64,000 nucleotides of DNA from Halichondria panicea (GCF_963675165.1 NC_087388.1:5027047-5091046), one strand, 5' to 3'; counted from the stretch's first letter, positions 1-12,505 are shown. A program made the numbers and translations. Notes: generated by a model from the sequence alone, not told the origin.

Positions 1-140
1 GAGGGAGGAGGCGTATGCAAACTTATGTGCACAACATACAAATAATTAAGTGCATCAATTTCCTAGTATACATAATTATTGCATTATTATACAGGAGAGC
101 TGCTCAGCACATACAACCACACAGCCATCAGCTACTATAC

Positions 141-2023
141 CTGGTTTCCAATTGGCCTCTCTCCCTGCTGCATCACCGACGAAGCAGCTCACACTCTTGT
201 CCACCACATACCCTCCATTCTCTTTCTCTACCAGATAGTTCCAGCCCCCGGGGGCAGGCTTGCGATACACGTCTCTAGCAGTAGCAGCGATCACCAGTAT
301 AGGTAGCTCTAGCTTGGCTGCAATGGATTCCATTTTTTGCTTGAATTCTGATTTTGTCGGTTTCCCTTTTGAGATGCCAAGTTGATTTGTGAAAATAACG
401 ATTCTGAAACCTTCCCCGTGAAGTGAATGTAGTTTGGGGTAGACCTTGGGGAAAAGTTTCCAGTCAGTAGGTCCAGTAGCAAACCTGAATGGGTAAAACG
501 GAGATGTTTGACCTTTGGAAATTTACAACCTGTATACAATAGAGACTGTGCATGTGATAACAACAGATACAGCATTATCAAAAGGGTACTCAGATACAGC
601 ACAAAAGGGTACACAATGCAAAGATTTACTATATGAATACCATGCTGTATCAGACATGCATGTCAACACAGAAATGAGAAACCTATTACATATACTAACC
701 TTTTTCCCGAGGCTGTCTGAATTAGAGTACCATCGAGATCAAAGCATGCCAGTTTACTACAATGCACTGCGTTCCCATACTGTAGGATCAACATGGTGTC
801 CACCTCCTCCCAAGAGCAACTCATCTCAACACTACCACTTGACGTAGATCCACCAGAGAAAAAGGCATCTAATGACGATTGCTTTGGTTTATCGATTGAA
901 GATTCTTCATTCATTACAGAAGATTTATTCTCGCTGGTTGCTTTTGAAGCAAGTAATTCTTTTGATTTCTCACTGGTTGCTTTTGAAGCAAGTAATTCTT
1001 TTGATTTCTCACTGGTTGCTTTTGATGCTAGTCTAGTAGAGGTCCTAGTAGAGGTCCTAGTAGAGGTCCTAGTAGCCAATGGTGGTTTAGTGGGTTTAGA
1101 TACTTTAAGCTTCTTGGAGGAAGTGGTATCTTCTCCATTAATGCTTTGTGAGTGTGCACGCTTTCGTGATGTGCTCGATGATAAGTCACTTTCATTAGGA
1201 GATTTCTCTCGTCCCAAATCGACATCTCTATCATCAGAGCTCTGAAGTTTCTCCAGTGCATCTTCTGGAATTTTCTTTCCAAAATGAATGTGATATTTGT
1301 ATTTTCCTTCGAGTAGTTCAATGCTGGCCATTGGTCCGAGGAGAATAGTGCTGCTCTTACTCAGAGAAGTGCCTGCAGCTACTGAGGGGTTGGCCCCAAG
1401 CTGTCTCACTAGTAGCTCTTGTTTGGGGTAGTCGGCGGTTACTTCAACCTGCATGGAGAGACGATAATTATATAGGCTCTTAAGGTCTACGCAAGCCTCG
1501 ATATAATTATTTCGAAGGTACACATGTATAAATGGTGTCTGATGTCAACAGTGAAAATGAAGCACATGGTCAAAGCTCCAATCAATGTGACAGACACAGT
1601 ATTTTAGTTGCGACATGTACATAGGTTCAACACTTACACTGAGGGGGGCGCGAAAAGGGGTGGGGTTGCTCACTCAAAGTAATGACAATTTTCATACCAT
1701 AATGAAAGTGCCAGAAATTTGTGAGACTATGTGTACGAGACTATATGTACATAAAAACAAATGAATTTATATGATGCTATAATTATGGGGCTGAAAATTC
1801 AAATTTTAGAGTGGCGTTGTAATTACATGAATTATGGTAGTTTGTTTACACGATCGACTGGACGGACCTGACTCCTGGATAGTTTACTGTCTGTGACGAG
1901 TGTAAGTGGCCCTCTGCCCAGTACCAAGGAAACGCCGTCCGCTAGGACAATGGTGGGACAAGCCTTGTCTGCAGGAAGGAGCTGACAGAACTGCTCCAAC
2001 TGGATGTCTTGGTCTGGCTCCAT
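141..2023 (-). CDS. PNKP: Polynucleotide kinase 3'-phosphatase, N-terminal part (window-truncated)
   Basis: PNKP repairs DNA break ends by removing 3'-phosphate and adding 5'-phosphate, in the nucleus. Three exons are visible: 1868-2023, 700-1448 and 141-484, with matching phases. Exon 1 and the start of exon 2 encode the FHA domain (GRGPLTLVTDSKLSRSQ near residues 36-52), which binds phosphorylated XRCC1/XRCC4 in known relatives. A long lysine- and serine-rich linker with short peptide repeats follows. The HAD phosphatase begins with FDLDGT (catalytic Asp at about 289 and 291) and continues with IFTNQ, RKPAPGGW and FVGDAAGREANW. The kinase domain lies beyond the left edge. A donor (GTATAG) follows NWKP at 141/140. 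The linker is longer and more repetitive than in the vertebrate protein. The gene is head to head with the cysteine proteinase. Family identity is firm; the exact ends of the linker exon are by eye. Confidence 0.93.
938..1076. repeat. Coding minisatellites in the PNKP linker (39-bp and 12-bp units)
   Basis: A 39-bp unit is repeated about 2.5 times at 938-1030 and encodes KELLASKATSEKS-like peptides on the minus strand. A 12-bp unit (gaggtcctagta) is repeated about 3-4 times at 1035-1074 and encodes Thr-Arg-Thr-Ser. Both keep the frame open. They lie between the FHA and phosphatase domains, so their copy number should be tolerated. Confidence 0.85.
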
Positions 2024-2295
2024 TTTAGGGGGTGTAGCAAGTAGTCTAAAGTCTTGTATAGCTCACTCCCTACGAGTCCTAGATCCTCACAGTACAGCCT
2101 AGATGGGCGTGCCCGTCCATAAGTACAGCCTCGGTACAGTACAGGGTCGTCAAATACAGTTGTCTAGTTTTGCAAACCCGTAATTGTTCTAATCTAGATA
2201 TAAAAATAATTACCACATGCTGTTTGTGTGAATTTGTTTACCTCTGCTATTTTACTGAGGTAGTGCAATCTGAGACTCTTCTCCAGCTTGCAAAG
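2024..2295. promoter_or_regulatory. Divergent promoter region, PNKP / cysteine proteinase
   Basis: Only 272 bp separate the PNKP start codon (minus, 2023) from the proteinase start codon (plus, 2296). Both promoters and 5' UTRs must lie here or overlap the neighbouring gene. I see no clear TATA box. The call rests on gene arrangement alone. Confidence 0.5.
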
Positions 2296-5200
2296 ATGTT
2301 GAGAGTTCTTTCCCTTCTCCTGGTAGTTCAGCTGTGTGTTGCACAGCAGCTAGAGTGGCCCAAACAGTACACTGCCAAGGGTCAGATCATCCTGCCATAT
2401 GGAGACATTGTGGAACCATTCACTGCCTATGTAGACATGAGTGGCAAGGGAAGGAGCAGGATAGACTATTATGGAGGTAACTTGAGCTGCATGCAGCTGA
2501 ATAAACATGGTCATTCAGCTACTCACTGCACTGTGGCTCTATGTGTTGCTGTTATAATTATATATTATCTCGTAGACAGAAGTTTCTGGATTCAAGTTGT
2601 GTTTAGCCTATAGTGAGTGGTTGACGCAAATTCTGAAACGAGTTTTGTGCTCAGTGTTATTGTAGACCACTGTATTTGACCACTGTTGAGTGACGAAACT
2701 TAAAACTGTGCACAATGACATTAATGCTCAGAATTGATCAGGCTACCTCACAATGTTAATTATGAGTGAGTACATTGTTTGAAGTGCTGAGATTAGTATT
2801 GCAATGCCACAAACGTGAGCCATGATAAGCTCTGTACACTATTCTACACACTGAGGTCAATTAGAGTAGCATTTCTATTTCTTGCTCTTAAAATATATTT
2901 TAGAGAGTGAGGTTGTATACCAGCTACACTGTCTCTGCTTCTTCCTCAGTGATCACTGTGCACGGCACTCCATTAATTTAAGCATCCATTATACACCATT
3001 CTGCAGGCTCGGCTATTGTCCTCAACCTCGGTGACGAGGGCCAGTATGGAGCAATGTTTAAGATTGTCTACGAGACCACTCAAGATTTTGCCAATGTCAT
3101 GACTTGTTTTGCCGTGCCCGGAGCATCAGGAGCACCTGTGACCCCTCAGGGCGTACTGCCAGACATTTCCATGTATAAGGTACGTATTATTGTGACAGTG
3201 TGTTTGGTAGACCACTGTATTGGAAAGTGGCGAAACAGATTGTGTGATTTAATATCTCTTCATGCAGTGTGTAGCTAAAGTCCATTTGTGTTGAGTTCAA
3301 CCTTCATAAAGTTGTCATAACTTTGTCATAATTATAATCACTGAAATTCATTGGATTCCTTGTTAAAAAGCGCTTGAAGCCATAATTGACCACATAACTA
3401 GCATGAAAGAGTCACATGTGCTACATATGCTGTTGTTTTATACAGCTGATGCAATGTTATTGTTATTCTTCAGTTGATTTCACCATGATAGTCTAGTCAT
3501 GGGTTTAATTTCAAAGGGAAATTAGAGGTACTTTTGCCCCCCCCATTGGATTTGGTTTGCCCCCTCTTGGCAAACATGGCATTCAACATTGCCCACCCCC
3601 CCTAAAATTGGGTCTAAGAAATTTCCTGGATATTGGATCAACAGTATACTAAAATAATTATGGCTGTGAAAGATGTTCATGTTACTATGACAACACCACA
3701 ATTGTTTGGTCTTTCAGCTGTCATTTCTTAAATTTCGTTAAATCCAATATCAACGATTTTCTGATTTTCTGAAAGCTTGTATATTTTGAGAGTATAAAAT
3801 GTTCGCAGTTTTTGCTGATTAAGCATGTACCGCAAACATGAATTTAATATCACAGCATGCATGTTGCAAAAAGGCTGCTATTCTAAATCCATGAAAAACT
3901 TTCGAACGGTCACTATAATTATGATATCCCGAAATGGACGTCCATAGTGGATATAATTATACATGTACAACTGCATGGTCACTCGCCCGTACAGTATGCG
4001 GCTGACTATATGTACAACGATGTGATGTCAGAGATCTACATATCCAATAACGCTGAGGAAGAGAAGAACAACAACTACACTCTCCTAGTCAGGAAGGATA
4101 ATAAGGTGAGGAGGTGTAGCTTTCATGGTTTCGCTTTGGGATTCGAAAAACATATTTTTACCCCCTTGCCAAAGTATCTGGATGAAACCCTGTCAGACTA
4201 AGAACCTTGGTTATACATGTAGATGGTCCAATTTACTCACATGTATACAGACAAATGAACACTGACAAATGAACGTTGTCCATGCAGAATCCTATTCTCT
4301 TTCGATTTGTTGGTCTTGATCGTCTCTTTGGCTCACACTACGATGAGTACGTGATCGAATATTCTGACTTCGAGACCACCGTGGATGCTACTGTGTTTGA
4401 CTACGCCAAGAGTGAGTTTGTCTAAATGTGTAGTGGAACAGTTGCAGCACTATATGCAAAGCTGCTGCTGTAGGACACTGTTAACGGTACTACATGTAGT
4501 TATTCACCAATTCAGCCGACGATTTGGGATAAAAATATCTGTTAACATCATGCACTATTGTTAACATTAGTTTATTACCTCACCATTAACTATATAAAAC
4601 CAATGTGTTACTTTACCCCCCCCCCCCCCCCCTCGCATCAGAGTTCACTTGCAAGGGTTTCCCTGGTCCCGGTTTAACGCTCGCTATGACCGAGAACCCA
4701 ATGTTTGAGTTTGTGGGGGCGGGTGAATATGAGGAGAAGCATCGCAGCTACAAGGTAGACTCGGACTTTGAAGAGTTTAAAGGTCACCACAGCCGTCAAT
4801 ATGATGATGAGGGAGAGGAAGCAAAGAGGAAGACTCACTTTAGACACAACCACAGGTGCGGGGTGCGGAGGTCATTGAATTGAAGCAATTAAGACTCTCA
4901 TTTTAAGATTCTGCAGTTACTCATTTTGTTATTATTTCCCCCGCCCACAAACCACACCCCTTGCAGGTATATCCACTCGATGAATCGTCGTGACCTCCCC
5001 TACAAGCTGAGGGTGAACCACCTGACTGATCTGGCTGACGGGGAGATCTCTCGTATGAGGGGCTACAGACACACCCCAGACTCCCCTCGGGACACACTCT
5101 ACAAGCCCTCCATTAGTGACGTCCCAGAGTACTACAACTGGAGACTCAGAGGTACAACTATAGTCTACTGACTATACCTTGAGAGCTTGTAGTCGCTTGC

Positions 5201-8200
5201 ATTCATAGTTTGTTCTATTGGTTACGTGTCCCCCGCCCACCCCCTTCCAGGAGCGGTGACCCCGGTCAAGGACCAGGGTATCTGTGGTAGTTGCTGGAGT
5301 TTTGGAACTGTCGGTACACTAGAGGGATCCCAATTTATCAAGGTACGGGGGTATAAAGAAATTAATTATGTCCTTAGGTATGATCGATAAAACCTTTTGA
5401 GCTGAGCATGCCATCTGAGTGAACTCTTTCTATAAGCTCTCAGAACTTGAACTTACGGCATAGAAATTTCAATTGATTGTCATGGCTCCCTAGCCTGTAC
5501 TGTACATCCTGTATTTTACTTATTATTATGACTATCTTTTCCTGTTCCTTACAGAACGGAATGAAAAATCTAAAGGCGTTCAGCGAGCAATCTCTCATGG
5601 ACTGTTCCTGGGGCTATGGCAACAACGGCTGTGACGGGGGAGAGAGTGAGAGGGCATACAGTTGGATTATGGAAAACGGGTGCATTCCAACCGAGGAGTC
5701 GTACGGAGGAGGACGCTACCTCATGCAGGTGGGCGGGGCTTGATCATGCATTACGTAACAATTTTTGACGTATGAAATTTCAACAAAATAACAAAATGTG
5801 ACAATAAGTGTGGTGCATGGTACGATAAATTGTTTAAATATAGCTATCTCTATATAATTATACTTATCCACTATAGTAGTCCATTTTCTTTAGTCAATGC
5901 TAATACACTCTAGCCATGGCTTGTAGCTAGGTACTTGTACATACACACTGAACACCAGAGTGTCGTCTACGAGGTACTGAGTGTTTGTGTCTTGTTTGTA
6001 ATCGAGATCAACATGGGAAATAAATTTAGGCTGGCCGTATCCAGCAAGTGCTGCCTCACGGCCCACCACTCTCTGACCACTCTCTGCTGGAAATGTGACA
6101 CTCTCCTTGTGATGGTTTTTGTCCTCCAGTTGGTTGAGTAGCTCGAATGTGACTGTCCCAGTGAACGGCCAGGACAGGGAGTCATCGTTTTCTCCCCTCA
6201 TGAGATATGCCAACACTGAAACATGATTTCTTTGGGTATACACACAGATAAGCATCCTGTAGCCGTTGAGAAAAGTAAAAAAAGGTCGGCTAAAAAATCG
6301 ACTGTTCATTTTTCGCTGTTGCAATTCTGTGACTTTGAACTTGATTAAGGGCTGTTTCAGTAACTTTGTTAGCTCAAGAACTTTGTCAGTAGTCACTCGA
6401 AGATGTAGCTGATAATCGTCTTCATGTAGTTTGAGATTTTTTCGCAGAGGTAACTTCTGACAACCAACTGCAGCATATTTACAGCGCACACGCTGGTAGC
6501 TGCAGACAGATAGGTGAGAAATGTATTTGTCACGAGGAATGGTAATTGAGCAAGGTTCATTCGGACAAGGCACTTCAACCTTCGGGCAGGTCTCCAGATG
6601 AGTGGTGGTCCTCTCCTGCTGTTCCCCCATCTCCTGGCAATGTGGACACTCGTACTGACGTCTTGGGCAGTCGTCGGTGAGGTGCTCCTCAAGTTTCGTT
6701 CTGAGAATACGTACGTTTTGGTTGTTCAACTTGCATTCATTAGTGCAGGGTATGGTGGCGTATTCACAGGTCTTTAGGTGTGTTTCCAGGGATCCTAGCT
6801 CACCAACCCATTGACAGCTTTCGCTGATACAGCTCATTTTGAGGGCTTTAACGTGGCGAGTTGCTATAGCAGTACAATAGATTCAGATAGTTGATTAATT
6901 GTCATATAATACACTAACTTACTTCGCACATCTTGGAAGAGAGTCAATTCCAAACGGCAAATAGGACAACTTGTTCTACCATACTCTTTTAAACAACTCG
7001 AGCAAAACACTTTTCCACAACCACTCCCTCCATGTTGTTGAGGGTCCCTAGCTACACTTATGCAAATTGCACACTTCAGCTCATCCGGAGGCTCGGTAAT
7101 CCACTGGTAGTCATAACCTCCAACTGGCTCTAAAGCTACTGCCATTTTGTTTATAGGTTGGATGCTCTTCAGGATGCTCACATGATCTGTTGGTCAGTTT
7201 AGCCCTTACAGTAACCTCAATTATTTGAGCTATATAAACACACACACACCCAAAGCCACGGCTTGTTGGTATAAGCCGGTGTCCATGGGGTGAGCTGATC
7301 TGTAGCTATACTGTAGTTTAGCCATCATAACAATTCAGAGCATGCCGGAAAATGTGGTTAAGATTAAACACAGAATTGACACAAATACATGTACAGCTGT
7401 ATAATTATATATTATTGTCCTAAGAAGTTATGCATGCATGTAATTATATAGTCCGTTTATTCTTATTAGTCAGTGCACTCTAGCCATGGCTTGTAGCTAG
7501 CTACTTGTACATACACACTGAACACCAGAGTGTCGTCTACGAGGTACTGAGTGTTCGTGTCTTGTTTGTAATCGAGATCAGCATGGGAAATAAATTTAGG
7601 CTGGCCGTATCCAGCAAGTGCTGCCTCACCGTCCACCACTCTCTGACTGGACTCGCGATCTTTTGGAAATGTGACTGTCTTCTTGTGATGGTTATCGTCC
7701 TCCAGTTGGTTGAGTAGCTCGAATGTGACTGTCCCAGTGAACGGCCAGGACAGGGAGTCGTCATTAGGTCCCTTCATGAGATAAGCATACACTGAAACAT
7801 GAGTAGCTTTGCCATCACCGTTGCCATTTGCCACTACACAAATACACATTTTGTAACCATTGCTGAAAGTGAAAAAAGGCTGGCTATAAAAAGTAATGTT
7901 GTTCATTTTTTTCTGTTGAAATTCTGTGAATTTGAACTTGATTAATCGTTTTTTCGTTAGCGTTGTTAGCTCAAGCGTTTTCTTAGTAGTCACTCGAAGA
8001 TGTAACCGATAATCTTCTTCATGTTCCTTGAGATTTTTCCGTGGAGGTCTTTGCTTACACCCAACTGCAGCATATTTACAGCGCACACGCTGGTAGCTGC
8101 AGACAGATAGATGAGAAGTAATATTGTCACGGGGAATGGTGATTGAGCAAGGTTCATTTGGGCATGGCACTTTAACTTTCAAACATGCATCTAGATGAGC

Positions 8201-8998
8201 GGTGGTCCTCTCCTGATGTTCCCCCGTCTTCTGGCAATGTGGACACTCGTACTGACGTCTTGGGCAGTCGTTGGTGAGGTGGTCATCAAGATCTTTTCGC
8301 CGAATCTGGTCATTGTGCTTGCATTCATTAGTACAGGGAATGGTGGTGTATTCACAGGTCTTTAGGTGTGTTTCCAGGGATCCTAGCTCACCAACCCATT
8401 GGCAGCCTTCGTTGATACAGCTCATTTTGAGGGCTTCAATGTCTCGAGTAGCTATTAATAATAGCAGTACAATAGATTCATTATATTAATAGAATAATAG
8501 CAATTCACTTACTTCGCATATTTTTGAAGAGGGTCAATTTCTTACGGCAAATAGGACAATTTTTTTTATCGTACTCTTTTGAACAACTTGAGCAAAACAC
8601 TTTCCCACAACCATTCCAACCATGCTGTTGAGGGTCCCTAGCTACGCGTAGACAAATTGAACACTTCAGCTCATCTGGAGGTTCAGTAATCCATTGGTAG
8701 TCATAACCTCCAACTTGTTCTAAAACTATAGTAGATCTAGCCATTTTACCATGAAGCACATGTTGGGGTTTTCCCTGGGAAAATCCCTGCTGCACTGAAT
8801 ATTTTTGGTTTGTAGTTGCTTGGCTTGAATATTTGCTGGTGAAAGATGTTGTTTCAGTGGGCTGTTCTGAATTATTTTCCATGTATAATTATATGTATCG
8901 ACGTGTATATACCATTTCCTGCTGCCACATCCCACACACACACATGCACACACACACACACACATGCACACACACACACATGCACACACACACACATG

Positions 8999-9032
<34 letters not shown>

Positions 9033-9039
9033 CACACAC

Positions 9040-9080
<41 letters not shown>

Positions 9081-10248
9081 ATGGCTTCTGCAATGTGAAC
9101 AAGAGTGAGTGTGGTGCTAAGATCTCCATGTATATGAACACTCTCCCTGGCAACGTGACTTCCCTGGTGATGGCTATTGCTGAGAGGGGACCCATCAGTG
9201 TCGCCATTGACGCTAGTCACAAGTCCTTTAGCTTCTATTCTCATGGAGTCTACTATGAACCAGCGTGTGGTGAGTGTGCATGGTTGATAACTACCTTATT
9301 ATTACTATTATAAACGGGTACTAATTTTAGCGAATTTGTAACTAACGCTAAAACATTTTTTCTAATATATTAAATTTTGTACAATGTATTTTTGTAAGGT
9401 ACTTTTGAGAGTATATGCTAAGCAAGCTAGCCCTTTTTTCATCTGTATCTGACTCCAAACATTTCATTCAACCACGCATACTTTGTACATCCTTTGACAA
9501 ATATTGTGCTAATGATTTTGCTACAAATCCGCCAAAATTAGTACCCTAAAAACAGAGAAAAATCTGAAATTACTACCCGTCTATAATAGGGTACAGTAGA
9601 ACCTCGCTAATCCGAATAGAGCGGGACCGGACCCCATCCGAATACATGAAATTTCCGGATTAACTGATGTCATTAATTGGTTATGAATATCGTTAACGAA
9701 GACACATTTTTTGTACATGCATGTATTATGATATTACTGTGGCCAGAAGGGAAGCTGCTAGCTAAAATAGTCTTTATCTCAACGTTCTCTCCAATACAGT
9801 GAGTCTTGTGAGCTCTCTCTCTTCGTTTTCTTTGCAGTGGTCTTGAGCAGTTTATCAATAAAATTATTGCTGATTCAGCTAAACAATTTACATTGCGCAT
9901 GCGCAGTACTCTATTCTACTGACAGCCCTGACAGCCCCTCCTCTTTTTCAGTTTGCCATTTTGTCCGGATTTGCGAGGTTTCGGACCGGATTAGCAAGGT
10001 TCTACTGTATCATCTATAGTGCTTAATTTAATTTTTGATCACTTACAGGTAATGGAGCGGATGACCTCGATCACCAAGTCCTTGCCGTTGGTTATGGAAC
10101 ACTGACCCCTGGTGACCCAGACAGTGAATACTGGTACATCAAGAACTCGTGGTCCACTCACTGGGGCAACGATGGCTACGTGCTCATGAGCAGGAAGAAC
10201 AACAACTGTGGAGTCGCCACTGACGCTTCTTTTGCTATACTGAACTAA
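2296..10248 (+). CDS. Papain-family (C1A) cysteine proteinase, 26/29 kDa type
   Basis: Secreted or lysosomal cysteine proteinase of 547 aa in ten exons: 2296-2476, 3007-3179, 3995-4105, 4288-4411, 4642-4855, 4967-5151, 5251-5342, 5555-5728, 9080-9269 and 10049-10248. All phases agree. Residues 1-18 form a signal peptide ([18 protein letters not shown]). The long N-terminal extension ([19 protein letters not shown], then RIDYYGG) matches the insect 26/29 kDa proteinase and counting-factor-associated type. An I29-like inhibitory propeptide follows ([17 protein letters not shown]). Catalytic residues are present: Gln338 and Cys344 in [10 protein letters not shown], His490 in [12 protein letters not shown], and Asn514 in IKNSW. 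The length equals that of the family. Intron 8 (5729-9079) hosts two TRAF-like genes on the other strand, and intron 9 hosts a pogo-type MITE. The acceptor of exon 9 is the end of a CA repeat. Confidence 0.93.
5890..7145 (-). CDS. TRAF-like RING / zinc finger / MATH protein, copy A (nested)
   Basis: Two exons, 6923-7145 and 5890-6863, encode 398 aa. Order: RING finger (about residues 25-63: [18 protein letters not shown]), TRAF-type zinc fingers with repeated C/H pairs (about 80-210), then a C-terminal MATH/TRAF-C domain (about 240-398, including [19 protein letters not shown]). Known relatives are adaptors or ubiquitin ligases in immune and stress signalling. The expected RING histidine is Lys45 (CGKVFC), so normal zinc coordination is uncertain. 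Start chosen at MAVALEP because copy C begins at the equivalent place; an in-frame Met lies 12 codons upstream (7181). The gene lies inside intron 8 of the cysteine proteinase, on the opposite strand. The split-codon intron sits at the same point in all three copies. Confidence 0.85.
7466..8744 (-). CDS. TRAF-like RING / zinc finger / MATH protein, copy B (nested)
   Basis: Tandem paralogue of copy A, with exons 8513-8744 and 7466-8451 encoding 405 aa. The same domain order is present: RING ([18 protein letters not shown]), zinc fingers ([14 protein letters not shown], then [19 protein letters not shown]) and MATH domain. It again has Lys in place of the RING histidine. Start taken at [13 protein letters not shown]; an upstream in-frame Met at 8882 would add 46 residues with no similarity to copies A or C. 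It lies in the same proteinase intron as copy A, with 320 bp between them. Both copies share nearly identical 3' ends (compare 5935-6015 with 7505-7585), which suggests recent duplication or gene conversion. Confidence 0.85.
8933..9079. repeat. (CA)n microsatellite forming a splice acceptor tract
   Basis: About 145 bp of CA dinucleotides interrupted by TG and CG variants ends in CACACAG, directly before proteinase exon 9. It takes the place of the usual pyrimidine tract. Confidence 0.9.
9594..10007. mobile_element. Pogo/Tigger-type MITE (414 bp) in proteinase intron 9
   Basis: Terminal inverted repeats CAGTAGAACCTCGCTAATCC (left) and, on the other strand, CAGTAGAACCTTGCTAATCC (right) are flanked by TA on both sides (9592-9593 and 10008-10009). 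The CAGT-start, TA target and ACCTC core fit the pogo/Tigger group of Tc1-mariner elements. There is no transposase; subterminal repeats (ccggat motifs) are visible. Confidence 0.85.
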
Positions 10249-10707
10249 CTCTTACCATAACTGTTTTTCAATTGACTGAGTAATATATACTTTTCTTTTC
10301 GTATGTGTCCCCCTTCCCAATTGAATTATTTGCTTTGCTGCTACTATTGAATAAACCTTGTGAACATAATTTACAGCTCTTGTTGACTTTATGCTGGGTA
10401 CACTGTTTATGGTTTGAACTTCTAACCTGCTTTGGCGGGTGCTCCAGGGTCCCAATGGTATATATATATGAATCCAAAGTTTCAGATTTTTTTAGAGCTC
10501 ATTTGAGCTTGCAGGAGGGCCTTGAGCAGAGCGTTTCTGAAACTTTCAGATTTAGAGCCTGAAAATAATTTGGTACTTTTGGGCTAGCTCAGGTAGCTTG
10601 CATAACTGTGGTTTTCATTTAACCACACTATTTTGGTCATCAACCTAGCGTTCAATTAGAGAGGGATCGGCCTGGGATCGAGGCTACTATATAGACCACT
10701 GTTTACT

Positions 10708-10755
10708 ACTAGTTGGGCGGAGTCTGCAGCGTTGGTTGGACTCCGCCCAACTAGT
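10708..10755. repeat. Perfect 17-bp-arm hairpin at the edge of a duplicated segment
   Basis: Arms ACTAGTTGGGCGGAGTC (10708-10724) and its exact reverse complement (10739-10755) with a 14-bp loop. It ends six bases before the proteinase exon-1 relic begins. Confidence 0.8.
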
Positions 10756-10760
10756 TTAGG

Positions 10761-11036
10761 GAGTCCTTTCCCATGTTGCACAGCAGCTAGAGTGGCCCAA
10801 ACAGTACACTGCCAAGGGTCACGATCATATCATGCATCCTGCCTTATGGAGACATTGTGGAGCCTTCACTGCCTATATGTGGATCGACATGACTGTCATG
10901 AGTACGCTAGTGTCAAGCCTGACCACAAGGGAAAGAGCAGGATAGACTTGAGGTAACTTGAGCTGCAGCTGAATAAGCATGGTTAAAACTATGCACAATG
11001 CATGACATTGTATTTGATGCTCAAAATTGATACTGA
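10761..11036 (+). pseudogene. Relic of the cysteine proteinase first exon and intron 1
   Basis: The segment repeats the proteinase region 2305-2743: CAGCAGCTAGAGTGGCCCAA (10781-10800), the stretch encoding the first 60 residues, the exon donor (GAGGTAACTTGAG), and intron sequence (aaaactatgcacaatg). It has small indels, a lost start region and frame breaks, so it cannot be coding. Together with the TRAF-like copy C just downstream it points to duplication of the proteinase/TRAF locus. Confidence 0.88.
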
Positions 11037-12505
11037 ATCTACATTAAAATCAGCGACCATGTATATTAAATCGCGATCGATCACTGCCACCCACCATTAT
11101 TTTTTATTAAGAACAACTACGGACTCTAGCCCATCAAAATGTAGCTCTTTGTTCTGTCTGTGCTGTAAATGTGATCTAACTACTGTCATACTATGAGCGA
11201 TAGAGTGACTCTGAAAACGCTGCATGTATATATATATAATCATTAAATCCAAGAAGAAATCTGATGCGGGCGGTAGACCAGAAACCTGAGTGTCACTTGG
11301 AGTGGCCTTAGTATTTCCCAATCCCCTACAGAATGGGCGTACAAGTAATAGTTGTACCATGGATATCAAGGGTGTATTGGATTTGTACTACCGAGGGCAG
11401 TTGTATGTATTCCCCGAGGGAAATACATACAACTGCCCTTGGTAGTACAATAACATGCATGCACTGTGCACATTTTGTGTGCATGTGCTTGCACTTAAAA
11501 CCACATTTACAACTTCACACAACCCAGTTCCAATATGGTCCGGTAGTTTTATATTAGTGATTGGATACTGAAGAATTGATCTTCACAATGTGATCCTAGT
11601 GTGTCACAGTACTGATCTATAAAAGAGTGGCTCCTTTAAGGGTGGAGGGTGGGCTTTAGGCTGACAGCCAATGTACATGAATGTACACCCTAGCAGGGGA
11701 CGTACCCTGGAGTATCCTGAGAGTTTCAATGGATATTCCTTAGTGTCAGAGCACATCATGGTACAAGTTGGATTGGGTTTTTGACTGCTTTGAAGTACTC
11801 GTGGAACTGCAGGACGACACCTATATCAGAACATGGTGACGTTGGTACCAAACTGTAGACGTTTCGGGGGTGTTGAAACCTTAAAAGTGCCAGTACAAGG
11901 TGCACTGCCCCTTTGAACCCTGGTCTTTCGATATACATTTTGGGTGGGGTTGGTGCGTCAAAACAGGAGCGAACATTTAAATTACACTTAATTGCATCGA
12001 TTTTAGCAATTCTGTGTGCTTGTCTGTGATATTTCTAATGGACGCAGTGCAGGGCACACGTTTATGACTCTCAAAGTCGAGTCAAATGCATGTAAAGGGT
12101 TAACAGCTTGTATGTTTCATTGTATGTAACAATTGAGAGTTTTGGTATCTTCGTGAACAATAATTATTGATACGTAAGTAAGATTGAGTTATAGTTCGAG
12201 ACATGAGTGATTGTGATAGACTGATAGGCTAGACTAGCAACAGCCTATATTTTAAGTGTCTATGGTTGAGAACTCTTATGATCATTTTAATAAAATCAAT
12301 AAATTGAGAGAACTGACAAAAAACACATGTGACTCAGACTTATCTGAGATCCACAGTCTAAAAATAGAGTCTATAAATATAGATATGTACATTCCATTAG
12401 ATCTGTACATTCCATTACATCTGTACATACTAGTTTTTTTCTCATTAGTCCATCACAGTGATATAAATCCTTGGCTATATACATGTACTACGGAATGTAC
12501 TCTTT
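11037..12505. other. Intergenic DNA, no gene seen
   Basis: No open frame with family features. It contains a strong hairpin (11382-11450) and AT-rich sequence before the 3' end of TRAF-like copy C. Confidence 0.5.
11382..11450. repeat. Long hairpin (about 30-bp arms, 9-bp loop)
   Basis: The left arm (TTGTACTACCGAGGGCAGTT, continuing to 11411) and the right arm (11421-11450) are inverted copies with one mismatch (GAGGG against CCCTTG). The loop CCCGAGGG is itself palindromic. This could be a small foldback element or a transcribed hairpin; nothing in the sequence decides. Confidence 0.8.

Noticed and set aside
8846-9313. Long open frames of alternating Thr/His or Cys/Val across the CA repeats (also at 41.6, 48.6 and 57.3 kb)
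   Set aside because: They are translations of dinucleotide repeats in all frames and have no family features; only the part after 9080 is a real exon.
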